From: Paractinoplanes pyxinae
GTDB lineage: Bacteria > Actinomycetota > Actinomycetes > Mycobacteriales > Micromonosporaceae
Direction: 5' to 3'
Assembly (NCBI RefSeq): GCF_026626335.1
Contig: NZ_JAPNTZ010000023.1
Location: 1-64,000 of the forward strand
DNA length: 64,000 nt
The notes below the pieces were generated by a model. It worked only from the letters and a program-made list of their open reading frames with translations, had not been told where the DNA came from and did no database searches. Of this stretch, positions 1-7,116 are shown piece by piece. Position numbers and translations under genes: made by a program. Each line of letters opens with the position of its first letter. The stretch's first letter is position 1.

Positions 1-1
1 C

Positions 2-130
2 GAGCGGCGTTGGCTGCACGGTTGTGCGCGGTTGTCGTCCGGGATGCGTGCCGAGCGGCGTTGGTCGCACGGTTGTGCGCGATTGTCAGCCGAGCTGCGC
101 GCCGAGCGGCGTGGGCTCGGCGTACACGAA
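2..130. repeat. 51-bp tandem repeat, about 2.4 copies
   Basis: Two 51-bp units lie at 2-52 and 53-103, followed by a partial third. Each begins gagcggcgtt and contains gcacggttgtgcgc. Related fragments (gcacggt, gttgtcgtgcgattg) run on to about 180. The array may extend left of the window. No gene is supported between 1 and 229. Confidence 0.8.
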
Positions 131-229
131 CGGTCGGCGGGCTGAGTGCACGGTCGGCTGTGGCGTTGTCGTGCGATTGAACGTCTCTCTTCCGTTCTGT
201 TCCGCGTCCGGCCCTCTCGAGGAGGAGTG

Positions 230-1480
230 ATGAAACGTCGTGTCGTCTGGTTGGCCGCCTGCCTCATGGCGGCGTTCTCGGTCGTGGCGGTGCTGCGACC
301 CGCGTACGCCGCAGTGGGGTGCCGAGTCACGTACGCGGTCACCAATCAATGGTCGGGAGGCTTCGGAGCTTCCGTGACCGTGGCCAACCTGGGCGATCCG
401 CTCAACGGGTGGTCGCTCACGTTCGCCTTCACCGACAGCGGGCAGAAAGTCGCGCAAGGCTGGAACGGCACGTTCACGCAGAGCGGGCCGGCTGTCACCG
501 TCACCAACGCCGGCTGGAACGCCTCGGTCGCCACGGGCGGCACGATCAGCCTCGGCTTCAACGGCTCGTTCACGTCGGCCAACCCCGTCCCGACAGCCTT
601 CGCGGTCAACGGAACGGCGTGTACCGGCGCGGTGCCCACAACACCGCCCACAACTCCGCCGACGACTCCACCCACCACGCCGCCGACCACGCCCCCGACG
701 ACGACGCCTCCACCGGCCGGTGACCAGTGGAACCCGCCGTCGACGCTCGTGCAGCCGCTTGCCGCTGTGTGGACGCATCAGGAGCAGACGTACAGCAACG
801 GCAACCTGTACGGGTTCAAGAACTACGGCTGGGATCAGCTGTTCGCGGCCAACGGCGCCATCAACTACTGCGTACGGTGGGATTCGACCGCCCGTGTCAG
901 CACCGCGCAACGCGACGCCATCCACGCTGCCCTGCAGCGGCAGTACCAGAGGTGGATGGACCAGATGCTGGACAACGGCCAGGGCTGGAACAACTGGCCG
1001 TACAAGCAGGTGCCGGTCAAAGTGGTCGGCTGGGCCGTTCGTGATCGCGCACAACTGGACTGGACCGACAACTCCGTCGACATCTACGTCGGCAACATCA
1101 ACGAGAACGCGCCGCAGTGCTCGCCTGCGTGCGGCCGGTTCTTCCATCAGGACAACAACTACTCGGGCTGCCCGGGTGGGGCTTCCCACCACTACGACCA
1201 CTCGCTTTGGCTGACCGCGGGCTTCGGCGGAGGCGCGGGCGGTGACTGGGGCCAGCGCGTGGGCTCGGAGTACTTCGTGAACAACGTCAACGCCGAGAAC
1301 ATGCACATCTTCTTGCACGAGCTTGGTCATACGTACGGTCTGGACGACTTCTACGACTGGGACCCGACGCCCGGGCGGGGCTTCATCATGAAGGCCGGCA
1401 GCGCCACCCAGATCACCGACTTCGACAAGTGGATGTTCCGCGACTGGTGGCGTCACCTGAAGTCGCGCTACGGCCGCTGA
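230..1480 (+). CDS. Secreted CBM2 protein with zinc-metalloprotease-like domain
   Basis: 416 aa; the ATG sits 4 nt after a strong Shine-Dalgarno (ggagg, 221-225). Residues 1-27 form a signal peptide ending in AYA. Residues 28-132 look like a carbohydrate-binding module 2: flanking Cys31 and Cys131, exposed Trp41, Trp61, Trp78 and Trp96. A Thr-Pro linker (about 135-165) joins a domain of about 250 residues with HELGHTYGLDD (His363, Glu364, His367, Asp373) and a later Met (FIMKAG, 387) that could be a Met-turn. HExxHxxGxxD is the zinc site of snapalysin-like metzincins, where Asp replaces the third His. Inference: an exported metallopeptidase held on cellulose or chitin. The fold is secure for the CBM. 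Peptidase activity is a motif-based call, and the substrate is unknown. Confidence 0.85.
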   Translation: MKRRVVWLAACLMAAFSVVAVLRPAYAAVGCRVTYAVTNQWSGGFGASVTVANLGDPLNGWSLTFAFTDSGQKVAQGWNGTFTQSGPAVTVTNAGWNASVATGGTISLGFNGSFTSANPVPTAFAVNGTACTGAVPTTPPTTPPTTPPTTPPTTPPTTTPPPAGDQWNPPSTLVQPLAAVWTHQEQTYSNGNLYGFKNYGWDQLFAANGAINYCVRWDSTARVSTAQRDAIHAALQRQYQRWMDQMLDNGQGWNNWPYKQVPVKVVGWAVRDRAQLDWTDNSVDIYVGNINENAPQCSPACGRFFHQDNNYSGCPGGASHHYDHSLWLTAGFGGGAGGDWGQRVGSEYFVNNVNAENMHIFLHELGHTYGLDDFYDWDPTPGRGFIMKAGSATQITDFDKWMFRDWWRHLKSRYGR

Positions 1481-1489
1481 CCGACCTGC

Positions 1490-1518
1490 GGCCCCGCCCA
1501 GCGACAACGGGCGGGGCC
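1490..1518 (+). terminator. GC-rich terminator hairpin after the CBM2 protein
   Basis: A perfect 10-bp stem (ggccccgccc / gggcggggcc) with a 9-nt loop starts 10 bp after the stop codon. It has no clear T tract, as is usual in actinomycetes. Confidence 0.7.
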
Positions 1519-1570
1519 GTGGGCTGCGAATCCAGGACCCGAACCGCCGGTGTCACCGCCGTGGCGTGGC

Positions 1571-2326
1571 TTAATGCGAGGCGAGGGGCCGTAGCTTGAA
1601 GATCAGGATGCCCAAGTACTTGTTCATCCACTCTTGCTTGTGCGGGTAGCGCCGCGCGGCCTCCTCGGTGAGCCGGGGCTCGGCAGCGGTCTCGATCCAC
1701 AGCCCGGCCGCACTGAACGTGTTGAGCAGGTCGGACATGGTGAAGGGCCGTTTGGACAGCGCGATGTGCTCGTTCCAGCCGGTGCGGTAGGTGTAGTCGG
1801 CGCTGGAGAAGTACTCCTCACCCAGTGAGGTCCCGTTTCGCTCGGTACGTTCGACGGCGTACCGGATCGGTTGGGTTCTCGTGAGCAGAATGAACCCGTC
1901 CCGCTTCAACATCGCCCGCGCGGCCCGCAAGGTGTGCACCGGGTCTTCGGCGTACCCGAAAGATTGCAGGAACAGGACCCGGTCGAACGTGCGGCCAATT
2001 GGTTGCGGCACGCGCTCCGGGTGGGACAGATCGCCCTGGATCAGCTCGACGCCGGCCGGGGGAGCGGGGATGAACTTTCCCGCGATGTCGACACCGGCCG
2101 AGGCGACCGCGCCGTCGCGGGCCAGCTCCGCCAGTTTGGCGCCGTTGCCGCAGCCCAGGTCGAGAATGGAACGTTCGGTGACATCTCCGAGAAGATCTCG
2201 CTGGGCGGGCCACTCGACGAGCCGGTCCAAGGAGTCTTCCCGGGCGCGCGCATGCTCGAAGTCCGACGTGAGCTCTTGCCAGGCCTGACTCGAATCCCGG
2301 GCCGACTGGCGATCATGTGATGTCAC
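1571..2326 (-). CDS. Class I SAM-dependent methyltransferase
   Basis: 251 aa from a GTG start. Residues 54-62 (ILDLGCGNG) are motif I of the Rossmann methyltransferase fold. An acidic strand end (GVDIAG), a motif-II-like segment (FDRVLFLQSFGYAEDP) and LKRDGFILL follow in the usual order. The acceptor substrate cannot be read from the sequence; small-molecule methylation is likely. It lies 47 bp downstream of the GGDEF gene on the same strand, so co-transcription is possible. The start was chosen because it opens just outside that gene. There is no strong ribosome site and no ATG nearby. Confidence 0.85.
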   Translation of the reverse strand: MTSHDRQSARDSSQAWQELTSDFEHARAREDSLDRLVEWPAQRDLLGDVTERSILDLGCGNGAKLAELARDGAVASAGVDIAGKFIPAPPAGVELIQGDLSHPERVPQPIGRTFDRVLFLQSFGYAEDPVHTLRAARAMLKRDGFILLTRTQPIRYAVERTERNGTSLGEEYFSSADYTYRTGWNEHIALSKRPFTMSDLLNTFSAAGLWIETAAEPRLTEEAARRYPHKQEWMNKYLGILIFKLRPLASH

Positions 2327-2373
2327 CCGCGAAAGCGTAATAGTCGCCGCCCTCCGGGCGCGGGTCGTCGAGG

Positions 2374-3798
2374 TCAGGCGAGTACGTGGTGGCGGTGGGT
2401 GGCCTTGGCGGCGTACATGGCGGTGTCGGCCTGGTGCAGCAGCGCGTCGAGCGAGCTGTCGCCCGAGGCGGCGCCGACGCTGGCGCCGATGGTGACGGGC
2501 TCGCCGCGGACGAGCATCGGCTCGGTCAGGGCGTTCCGGATTCGGGTGGCCGCTTCCGGGGCGTCCTGGCCGGTCAGGACCAGCGCGAACTCGTCGCCGC
2601 CGAGGCGAGCCACCAGATCGCCCGGGCGCACTTCGGCGAGCAGGCGTTGCGCGACCGTGGCCAGCACCTCGTCGCCGGCGGCGTGGCCCAGGCGGTCGTT
2701 GACCGGTTTGAAGCCGTCCAGGTCGATCAACAGAACGGTGGCGCCGGGATGCCGGGCCAGCAGGGCGCCGCCGCGGACGTGGAAGGCAGCCCGGTTGTAG
2801 AGCCCGGTCAGCGAGTCGTGGTGCGCCTGGTGAGCCAGCTCGGCGCGCTGGTGTTCCAGCTCGACGGCCAGGCCGCCGATGATCGCCATGGTCAGGAACT
2901 GACGTACGAGCACCAGCCCGAACGTCGTCAGCAGGATCCACACGAGTACGGGTTCGAGCGCGCCGTGCTGCACCTGCTCGATTGCGACCGCCACGACGGC
3001 CAGAACGATTGGCACGTACGGAAGAAGGGCCCAGCCGCCGGCGAAGTGCCGGGCCGCCCGCACCACCTCTTTGCGTGGCGTCTCGAGGCGGCTCGCGACC
3101 AGGATCAGCCCGGCGGCGAGCACGTAGCCGGCGCCGACCCCGCTGTACCAGGACTGTCCGTCGGAGCTGTTGTGCAGCGCGAGCATCGCCGTACCGGCCA
3201 GCACGACCGAGGCCGCCCCGAGGACGCGCGGGTTGTGACCCGTACGGCCGGGGAAGTTGCGAGCCATCGTCACGAGCGCGACCGCCGCCGCGAGCACTTC
3301 GAATGCCGTCAGCACGGTGGTGGTGACCAGCGCCGAGCCGCTGGCATGGGCCGGCTCGAGTACGTACACCCAGGAGAGGGTGAAGATCGCGCCCGACACG
3401 GCGGCCACGTCGAGCAGCCCGCGGTAGCGCTGAACGCCGGTCATGGCGGGCGCTCCCAGGAACAGCCCCACCGGCAGCAGCGTCGCGGCGGCGAGCGACC
3501 CACCGACGCCTATGGCGAACGCAACCGGCGACGACACGATTTCGTTGACCACGTAACCGACGTTGGCCAGCGCCCAGAAGCCGGAGGCGGCGGCTCCGAC
3601 GCGTACGGAATGACGGGTGCGCCCGGTCTCGGTGCGCATCCGACGCCAGTAAACGACGGTGGCTGCGCCCATGGCGACGGCAATCAACGTGTCGGCCAGT
3701 CCGCGACCGAGCGCCGGCGGCATCAACAGCAACAGCAGCTGGAAGGCGAGGGCCGACACCCCCACCGTGGCCAGCTGTCCGCGCAGGGGCTTCGTCAC
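2374..3798 (-). CDS. Membrane diguanylate cyclase (GGDEF protein)
   Basis: About 474 aa from GTG 3798. The first 290 residues hold roughly eight to ten hydrophobic membrane segments. A short linker with HHDSLTGLYNR leads into the GGDEF domain. The catalytic motif GGDEF is intact (about 400-404), and RPGD lies five residues before it, matching the allosteric c-di-GMP inhibition site RxxD. It probably makes cyclic di-GMP in response to a membrane or ligand signal and has no EAL domain. The start is uncertain. The frame stays open through the upstream repeat array, TTG 3807 is close, and ATG 3930 would add a basic leader whose first codons match the repeat core. Confidence 0.85.
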   Translation of the reverse strand: MTKPLRGQLATVGVSALAFQLLLLLMPPALGRGLADTLIAVAMGAATVVYWRRMRTETGRTRHSVRVGAAASGFWALANVGYVVNEIVSSPVAFAIGVGGSLAAATLLPVGLFLGAPAMTGVQRYRGLLDVAAVSGAIFTLSWVYVLEPAHASGSALVTTTVLTAFEVLAAAVALVTMARNFPGRTGHNPRVLGAASVVLAGTAMLALHNSSDGQSWYSGVGAGYVLAAGLILVASRLETPRKEVVRAARHFAGGWALLPYVPIVLAVVAVAIEQVQHGALEPVLVWILLTTFGLVLVRQFLTMAIIGGLAVELEHQRAELAHQAHHDSLTGLYNRAAFHVRGGALLARHPGATVLLIDLDGFKPVNDRLGHAAGDEVLATVAQRLLAEVRPGDLVARLGGDEFALVLTGQDAPEAATRIRNALTEPMLVRGEPVTIGASVGAASGDSSLDALLHQADTAMYAAKATHRHHVLA

Positions 3799-3957
3799 GC
3801 TCGTCAAACTCGGTCGCGCGGCCGCCCGGTTGAGCTTTCGTCGGCGCCCAATCGAAGCGGACCGCCCACGGATCCGAGCGCCAGCGCCGACGTGCTCGAA
3901 CGTGCAGCGACCGTCGAGTTGAGCGTTCATCGGCCGAAACCGAGCGTTGCCGGCGAA

Positions 3958-4370
3958 GTTGAGCGTTTGGTTGCGCGGGGTTGAGCGTTTGCCCGCTTGG
4001 TTGAGCGTTGTCGGCGGCGAGGTTGAGCGTTTGCCGCTGGGTTGAGCGTTTGGTGGCGGCGAGGTTGAGCGTTTGTCGGTGGGTTGAGCGTTTGGTGGCG
4101 GCGAGGTTGAGCGTTTGTCGGTGGGTTGAGCGTTTGGTGGCGGCGAGGTTGAGCGTTTGCCGCTGGGTTGAGCGTTTGGCGCAGCCGACGTTGAGCGTTT
4201 GCCGCTGGGTTGAGCATTGGCGCAGCCGACGTTGAGCGTTTGCCGCTGGGTTGAGCATTGGCGCAGCCGAGGTTGAACGGTTGCCGCTGGGTTGAGCATT
4301 GGCGTCCGCGGGTTGAGCGTTTAGCGGCGGGTTGAGCGTTTGGCGGTGGGGTTGAGCGTTTCGGGGCGGC
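3958..4370. repeat. Minisatellite of about 20 gttgagcgtttg cores
   Basis: About 20 copies of the core gttgagcgtttg, mostly alternating spacings of 19 and 23 bp so that a 42-bp higher-order unit emerges (for example 4063-4150). Three copies near the right end read gagcattgg instead. Spacers between cores are themselves repeated, so it is not a CRISPR array. The array fills the gap between the GGDEF gene and the MarR gene; no coding sequence is supported in it. The reading frames open across it reflect its composition. Confidence 0.95.
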
Positions 4371-4379
4371 GATGGGTGG

Positions 4380-4874
4380 TCAGTCGTAGCGCTCGTAAAT
4401 GGCGGATCGGGCTCTTGTCGGGTCGAGGCGGTGCAGGACGGCGTCGAGGATGTCGGTCAGTTGCGTTACCTGTTCGGGGGTGAGCGCGTCGATGACGTTG
4501 TCGCGCACGGTTTCTACGTGGCCGGGGGCGGCTTCGCGCACTTTCGCCCAGCCGGCTTCGGTCAAACGTGCATTGGTTGCGCGTTTGTCCTCGGGGCAGG
4601 GGAAACGCTCGACCAGGCCGCGCGTTTCCAGGCGCTGCACGACGTGGGAGAGGCGAGCCAGCGTGGCGGTGGTCAGCTCGGCCAGGGCGGTCATCCGCAG
4701 GGTCCGGTGCGGCGCCTCGCTCAGCATGGCCAGCACGAAGTAGTCGAAGTGCGTGATCTGAGCGTCGCGCCGCAGCTGTGAATCCAGGGCTCCGGGTAAC
4801 AGCTCGAGCACGGCGGCCAGGCGTACCCAGGCGGCCTTCTGCTCCTTGTCCAGCCATCGCGTGTCCACGGTCAC
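4380..4874 (-). CDS. MarR-family transcriptional regulator
   Basis: 164 aa from GTG 4874 (GTG 4868 is also in frame). The winged-helix core is visible: THFDYFVLAMLSEAP, then the recognition region LTTATLARLSHVVQRLETRGLVER, then the wing PEDKRATNARLTEAG. MarR proteins bind palindromes as dimers and release them on binding a small ligand or on oxidation. The gene is divergent from the NADP-reductase-like gene across 85 bp carrying a perfect double inverted repeat (4890-4940). Autorepression together with repression of that neighbour is the natural reading. The 3' end abuts the minisatellite. Confidence 0.9.
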   Translation of the reverse strand: MTVDTRWLDKEQKAAWVRLAAVLELLPGALDSQLRRDAQITHFDYFVLAMLSEAPHRTLRMTALAELTTATLARLSHVVQRLETRGLVERFPCPEDKRATNARLTEAGWAKVREAAPGHVETVRDNVIDALTPEQVTQLTDILDAVLHRLDPTRARSAIYERYD

Positions 4875-4889
4875 CAGTTTTCCACGAAA

Positions 4890-4940
4890 TTGGTTGTTGC
4901 TACAACTGGCGATTCGTGCAATGGTTGTAGCAACAACCAA
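4890..4940. promoter_or_regulatory. Double MarR operator between divergent genes
   Basis: Left arm 4890-4906 (ttggttgttgctacaac) and right arm 4924-4940 form a perfect 17-bp inverted repeat separated by 17 bp. Each arm is itself a near-palindrome of the form GTTGT-nGCn-ACAAC, so each can hold one MarR dimer. The arms lie 16-50 bp from the regulator start and 20-70 bp from the reductase start. Confidence 0.8.
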
Positions 4941-4959
4941 ACAGGTTCGGGAGGGCACC

Positions 4960-5535
4960 ATGGCGAACATCAGCATCCTCGGCACCGGCAACATGGGTCA
5001 GGCGATCGGCGGCCTCGTCGCCAAGGGCGGCAACACCGTCCAGCAGCTCAACACGTCGAACGCCGGCGAAGCGGTCTCCGGCGACATCGTGATCCTGGCC
5101 GTGCCGCACAGCGCCCTGGCCGACATCGTGGCCACTCGCGGGGCCGAGCTGGCCGGCAAGGTCGTCGTCGACATCACCAACCCGGTCGACTTCGCCACCT
5201 TCGACAACCTGACCGTCCCGGCCGACGGCTCGGCTGCCGCCGAACTGGCCAAGGCGCTGCCGCAGTCGAAGGTCGTGAAGGCCTTCAACACCAACTTCGC
5301 GGGCACCCTGGCCACCGGCTCGCTCGGCTCCGAGACGACCGCCGTGCTGATCGCCGGTGACGACGCCGACGCCAAGGCTGCGGTGGCCGAGTTCGTGACG
5401 GCCGCCGGTCTGCGCGCGGTCGACGCCGGTTCGCTCAAGCGGGCGCGCGAGCTCGAGTCGCTCGCCTTCCTGCAGATGACCCTGGCCGCCGGCGAGAAGA
5501 TTTCCTGGAGTGGCGGCTTCGCCGCCGTTGCCTGA
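4960..5535 (+). CDS. NADP/F420 oxidoreductase-like dinucleotide-binding protein
   Basis: 191 aa; ATG with ribosome site cgggaggg at 4948-4955. The N-terminus ISILGTGNMGQAI is the glycine-rich Rossmann motif of the coenzyme-F420-dependent NADP reductase (NADP_oxred_F420) family. VVDITNPVDF and VKAFNTNFAGTL are also typical of that family. Members move hydride between NADPH and F420 or act as related reductases. This short version lacks clear F420 contacts that I could assign, so the partner cofactor is open. It is divergent from the MarR gene and is probably induced when MarR leaves its operator. The last codons and stop form the first unit of the downstream repeat. Confidence 0.85.
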   Translation: MANISILGTGNMGQAIGGLVAKGGNTVQQLNTSNAGEAVSGDIVILAVPHSALADIVATRGAELAGKVVVDITNPVDFATFDNLTVPADGSAAAELAKALPQSKVVKAFNTNFAGTLATGSLGSETTAVLIAGDDADAKAAVAEFVTAAGLRAVDAGSLKRARELESLAFLQMTLAAGEKISWSGGFAAVA

Positions 5536-5755
5536 GCGACGACAAACCGTGGCCGTTGCCTGCGCGGCGACAAACCGTGGCCGTTGCCTGCGCGGCGACA
5601 AACCGTGGCCGTTGCCTGCGCGGCGACAAACCGTGGCCGTTGCCTGCGCGGCGACAAACCGTGGCCGTCGCCTGAGCGGCGACAAACCGTGGCCGTCGCC
5701 TGACCGATGACAAACCGTGGCCGTCGCCTGCATGTGCGCGAACGGCCACGGTTTG
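5524..5755. repeat. 28-bp tandem repeat (7 units) that begins inside a gene's last codons
   Basis: Seven head-to-tail 28-bp units at 5524-5719, consensus gccgttgcctgcgcggcgac followed by aaaccgtg. The first unit contains the final codons and TGA of the upstream reductase gene (5524-5535). At 5743-5755 a 13-bp inverted copy of the unit core (cggccacggtttg) follows, so a transcript could fold into a stem with any unit. Confidence 0.95.
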
Positions 5756-6179
5756 CACGCGCGAGCGATCGCGGTTCGGACGTGCGTGAGCGACTTCAGT
5801 TCGAACGCGCACGCGCGGCCAGGATTCGAACGTGGGCAAGCGGCACGGTTCGAACGTCCATGAGGCTGATGGTGCGAATGCGCGACCAGTCGTGAGTTCA
5901 ACACGCGCCAACGGCTGGCTCTGAGCGTGTCCGGCGGTCCCGGTTGGTCGCCTGCTTTGGTCCTACCCGTCGTTGGTGGGTTCTCGTGTGCGTGTCTTTG
6001 GGATCCGTCCCGCTGGATTGCTGCATGGCGGCGGCGATACTTGGTTCCCCGCGAAAGCTGGTTAAACAGCCGCCAGTCGTGACCAGGCGAGCGGGCTACG
6101 ACTGGTCAGTCCAGCTTTCGTGCGCCGGCCAGAGTGCCGACCTTCTCGACAACGTCACAGTTATCAGGAAGGCGATGTT
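5756..6179. other. Intergenic region without a supported gene
   Basis: From 5760 to 5885 there is a degenerate series of ttcg(a/g)acgtgcg-like motifs (near 5772, 5800, 5826 and 5850), apparently a decayed repeat. From 5900 to 6179 I see no gene, RNA or convincing regulatory element. Confidence 0.5.
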
Positions 6180-6452
6180 TCACACCTCGTCGTCGTGCCC
6201 GATCAACACTGTCGCGATCTCGGGGTCTGACCCCTCGCCGGGAGCACACCAGAAGACTTTGCCGCCGGCACTTGTTCCAGCCGCGATCGACCTACGCTGG
6301 TCCCAAGCGGCGGCTCGTACGCCGCGGAGCTTGGCCAGATCCTCGAAGGTGGCCCAGACGTTCAGCTCCCAGTCGTCACCGCCTTGGAGCTTCAGCACCA
6401 CCTCGTGCGGTGAACCCGCGGCGCTCATCGTCACGCCAATGAGCGGTCGCAT
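6180..6452 (-). CDS. Small hypothetical protein
   Basis: 90 aa from ATG 6452; the alternative ATG (MSAAGSP) is 8 codons in. I do not recognise a family. The composition is that of a folded soluble protein: alternating hydrophobic segments (HEVVLKLQGG, WELNVWATFEDLAKL), a basic patch (RAAAWDQRRS), a C-terminal strand IATVLIG and an acidic tail. There is no signal peptide or membrane segment. It stands alone between a long intergenic gap and the end of the ABC operon, 49 bp away on the same strand. Confidence 0.55.
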   Translation of the reverse strand: MRPLIGVTMSAAGSPHEVVLKLQGGDDWELNVWATFEDLAKLRGVRAAAWDQRRSIAAGTSAGGKVFWCAPGEGSDPEIATVLIGHDDEV

Positions 6453-6501
6453 GCGGCGATCTTAAACCGGGAGGCGTCACACCCAGATCGGTGTTCGCGA
6501 G

Positions 6502-7116
6502 CTATTGGCCGAGCACGGCCTCGGCTGGTGCTCGGCGCGGGCCGACGCGCCACGCGTAGGTCAGCACTCCGGCGGTGAGCAGGACGGCCGCGGTGGCTGC
6601 GGCGACGGTGCTCGACGCCGGCTCGACCAGCCAGAACAGGACCTCGCGCCAGCCCGGCGACGACGCGCCGCCGGTCAGGAGCTGGATGACGGCCCAGCAC
6701 AGCGGCACCTGCCACGCCATCCGGGTGCCCGCCAGGGCCACCCCGAGCCCGATCAGGCCGGTCAAGCCGGCCACCGCCCGCAGCGTCTCGCCGGGCGGGC
6801 CGAACGACGCGCCCGTGTAGCGGCTTGCCAGCAGCGGGACGGCGGCCACCACGGCGATTGCCAATAGGTGCAGGGCCCGGCGCGGCGGCCACGGGAGCGC
6901 CGTACCGGACTCGAGCGAATCGTCGTCGCTGCTGAGGGTGAAAATCAGCGGGGCCAGCACGGCCAAGGCCGTGAAGATGGCCAGGCCTTGGTTGATCTCG
7001 GGGGCGTCGGAAAACGCCGACCAGCCGGCCCAGCTCAGGGTGGCCGCGGCCACCGCCACGGTGACCGCCAGCGGAACCCGGCGGGAGCGGATGTACAGCC
7101 GCAGCCAGCGCGTCAC
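6502..7116 (-). CDS. Multi-spanning membrane protein of the ABC operon
   Basis: 204 aa, GTG start overlapping the stop of the preceding permease gene by four bases (GTGA). About five to six hydrophobic segments follow a short basic N-terminus (RLYIRSRRVP). There is no nucleotide-binding motif. As last gene of the sigma / anti-sigma / ABC operon it is probably a second membrane subunit of the exporter. It is not close enough to a named family for a firmer call. Confidence 0.75.
   Translation of the reverse strand: MTRWLRLYIRSRRVPLAVTVAVAAATLSWAGWSAFSDAPEINQGLAIFTALAVLAPLIFTLSSDDDSLESGTALPWPPRRALHLLAIAVVAAVPLLASRYTGASFGPPGETLRAVAGLTGLIGLGVALAGTRMAWQVPLCWAVIQLLTGGASSPGWREVLFWLVEPASSTVAAATAAVLLTAGVLTYAWRVGPRRAPAEAVLGQ

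Noticed and set aside
2386..3984. Long plus-strand open frame (over 500 codons) opposite the GGDEF gene
   Set aside because: Arg/Gly/His-rich noise with no domains; the opposite strand has a full GGDEF protein. Such frames are expected at this GC content.
1571..4258. Single 895-residue protein joining repeat-encoded sequence to the methyltransferase
   Set aside because: The first 640 residues are the wrong frame of the GGDEF gene plus repeat translation; only the last 251 residues are a real domain.
3958..4370. CRISPR-like array
   Set aside because: The intervals between repeat cores are themselves repeated and only 7-11 bp long, with no cas genes anywhere in the window.
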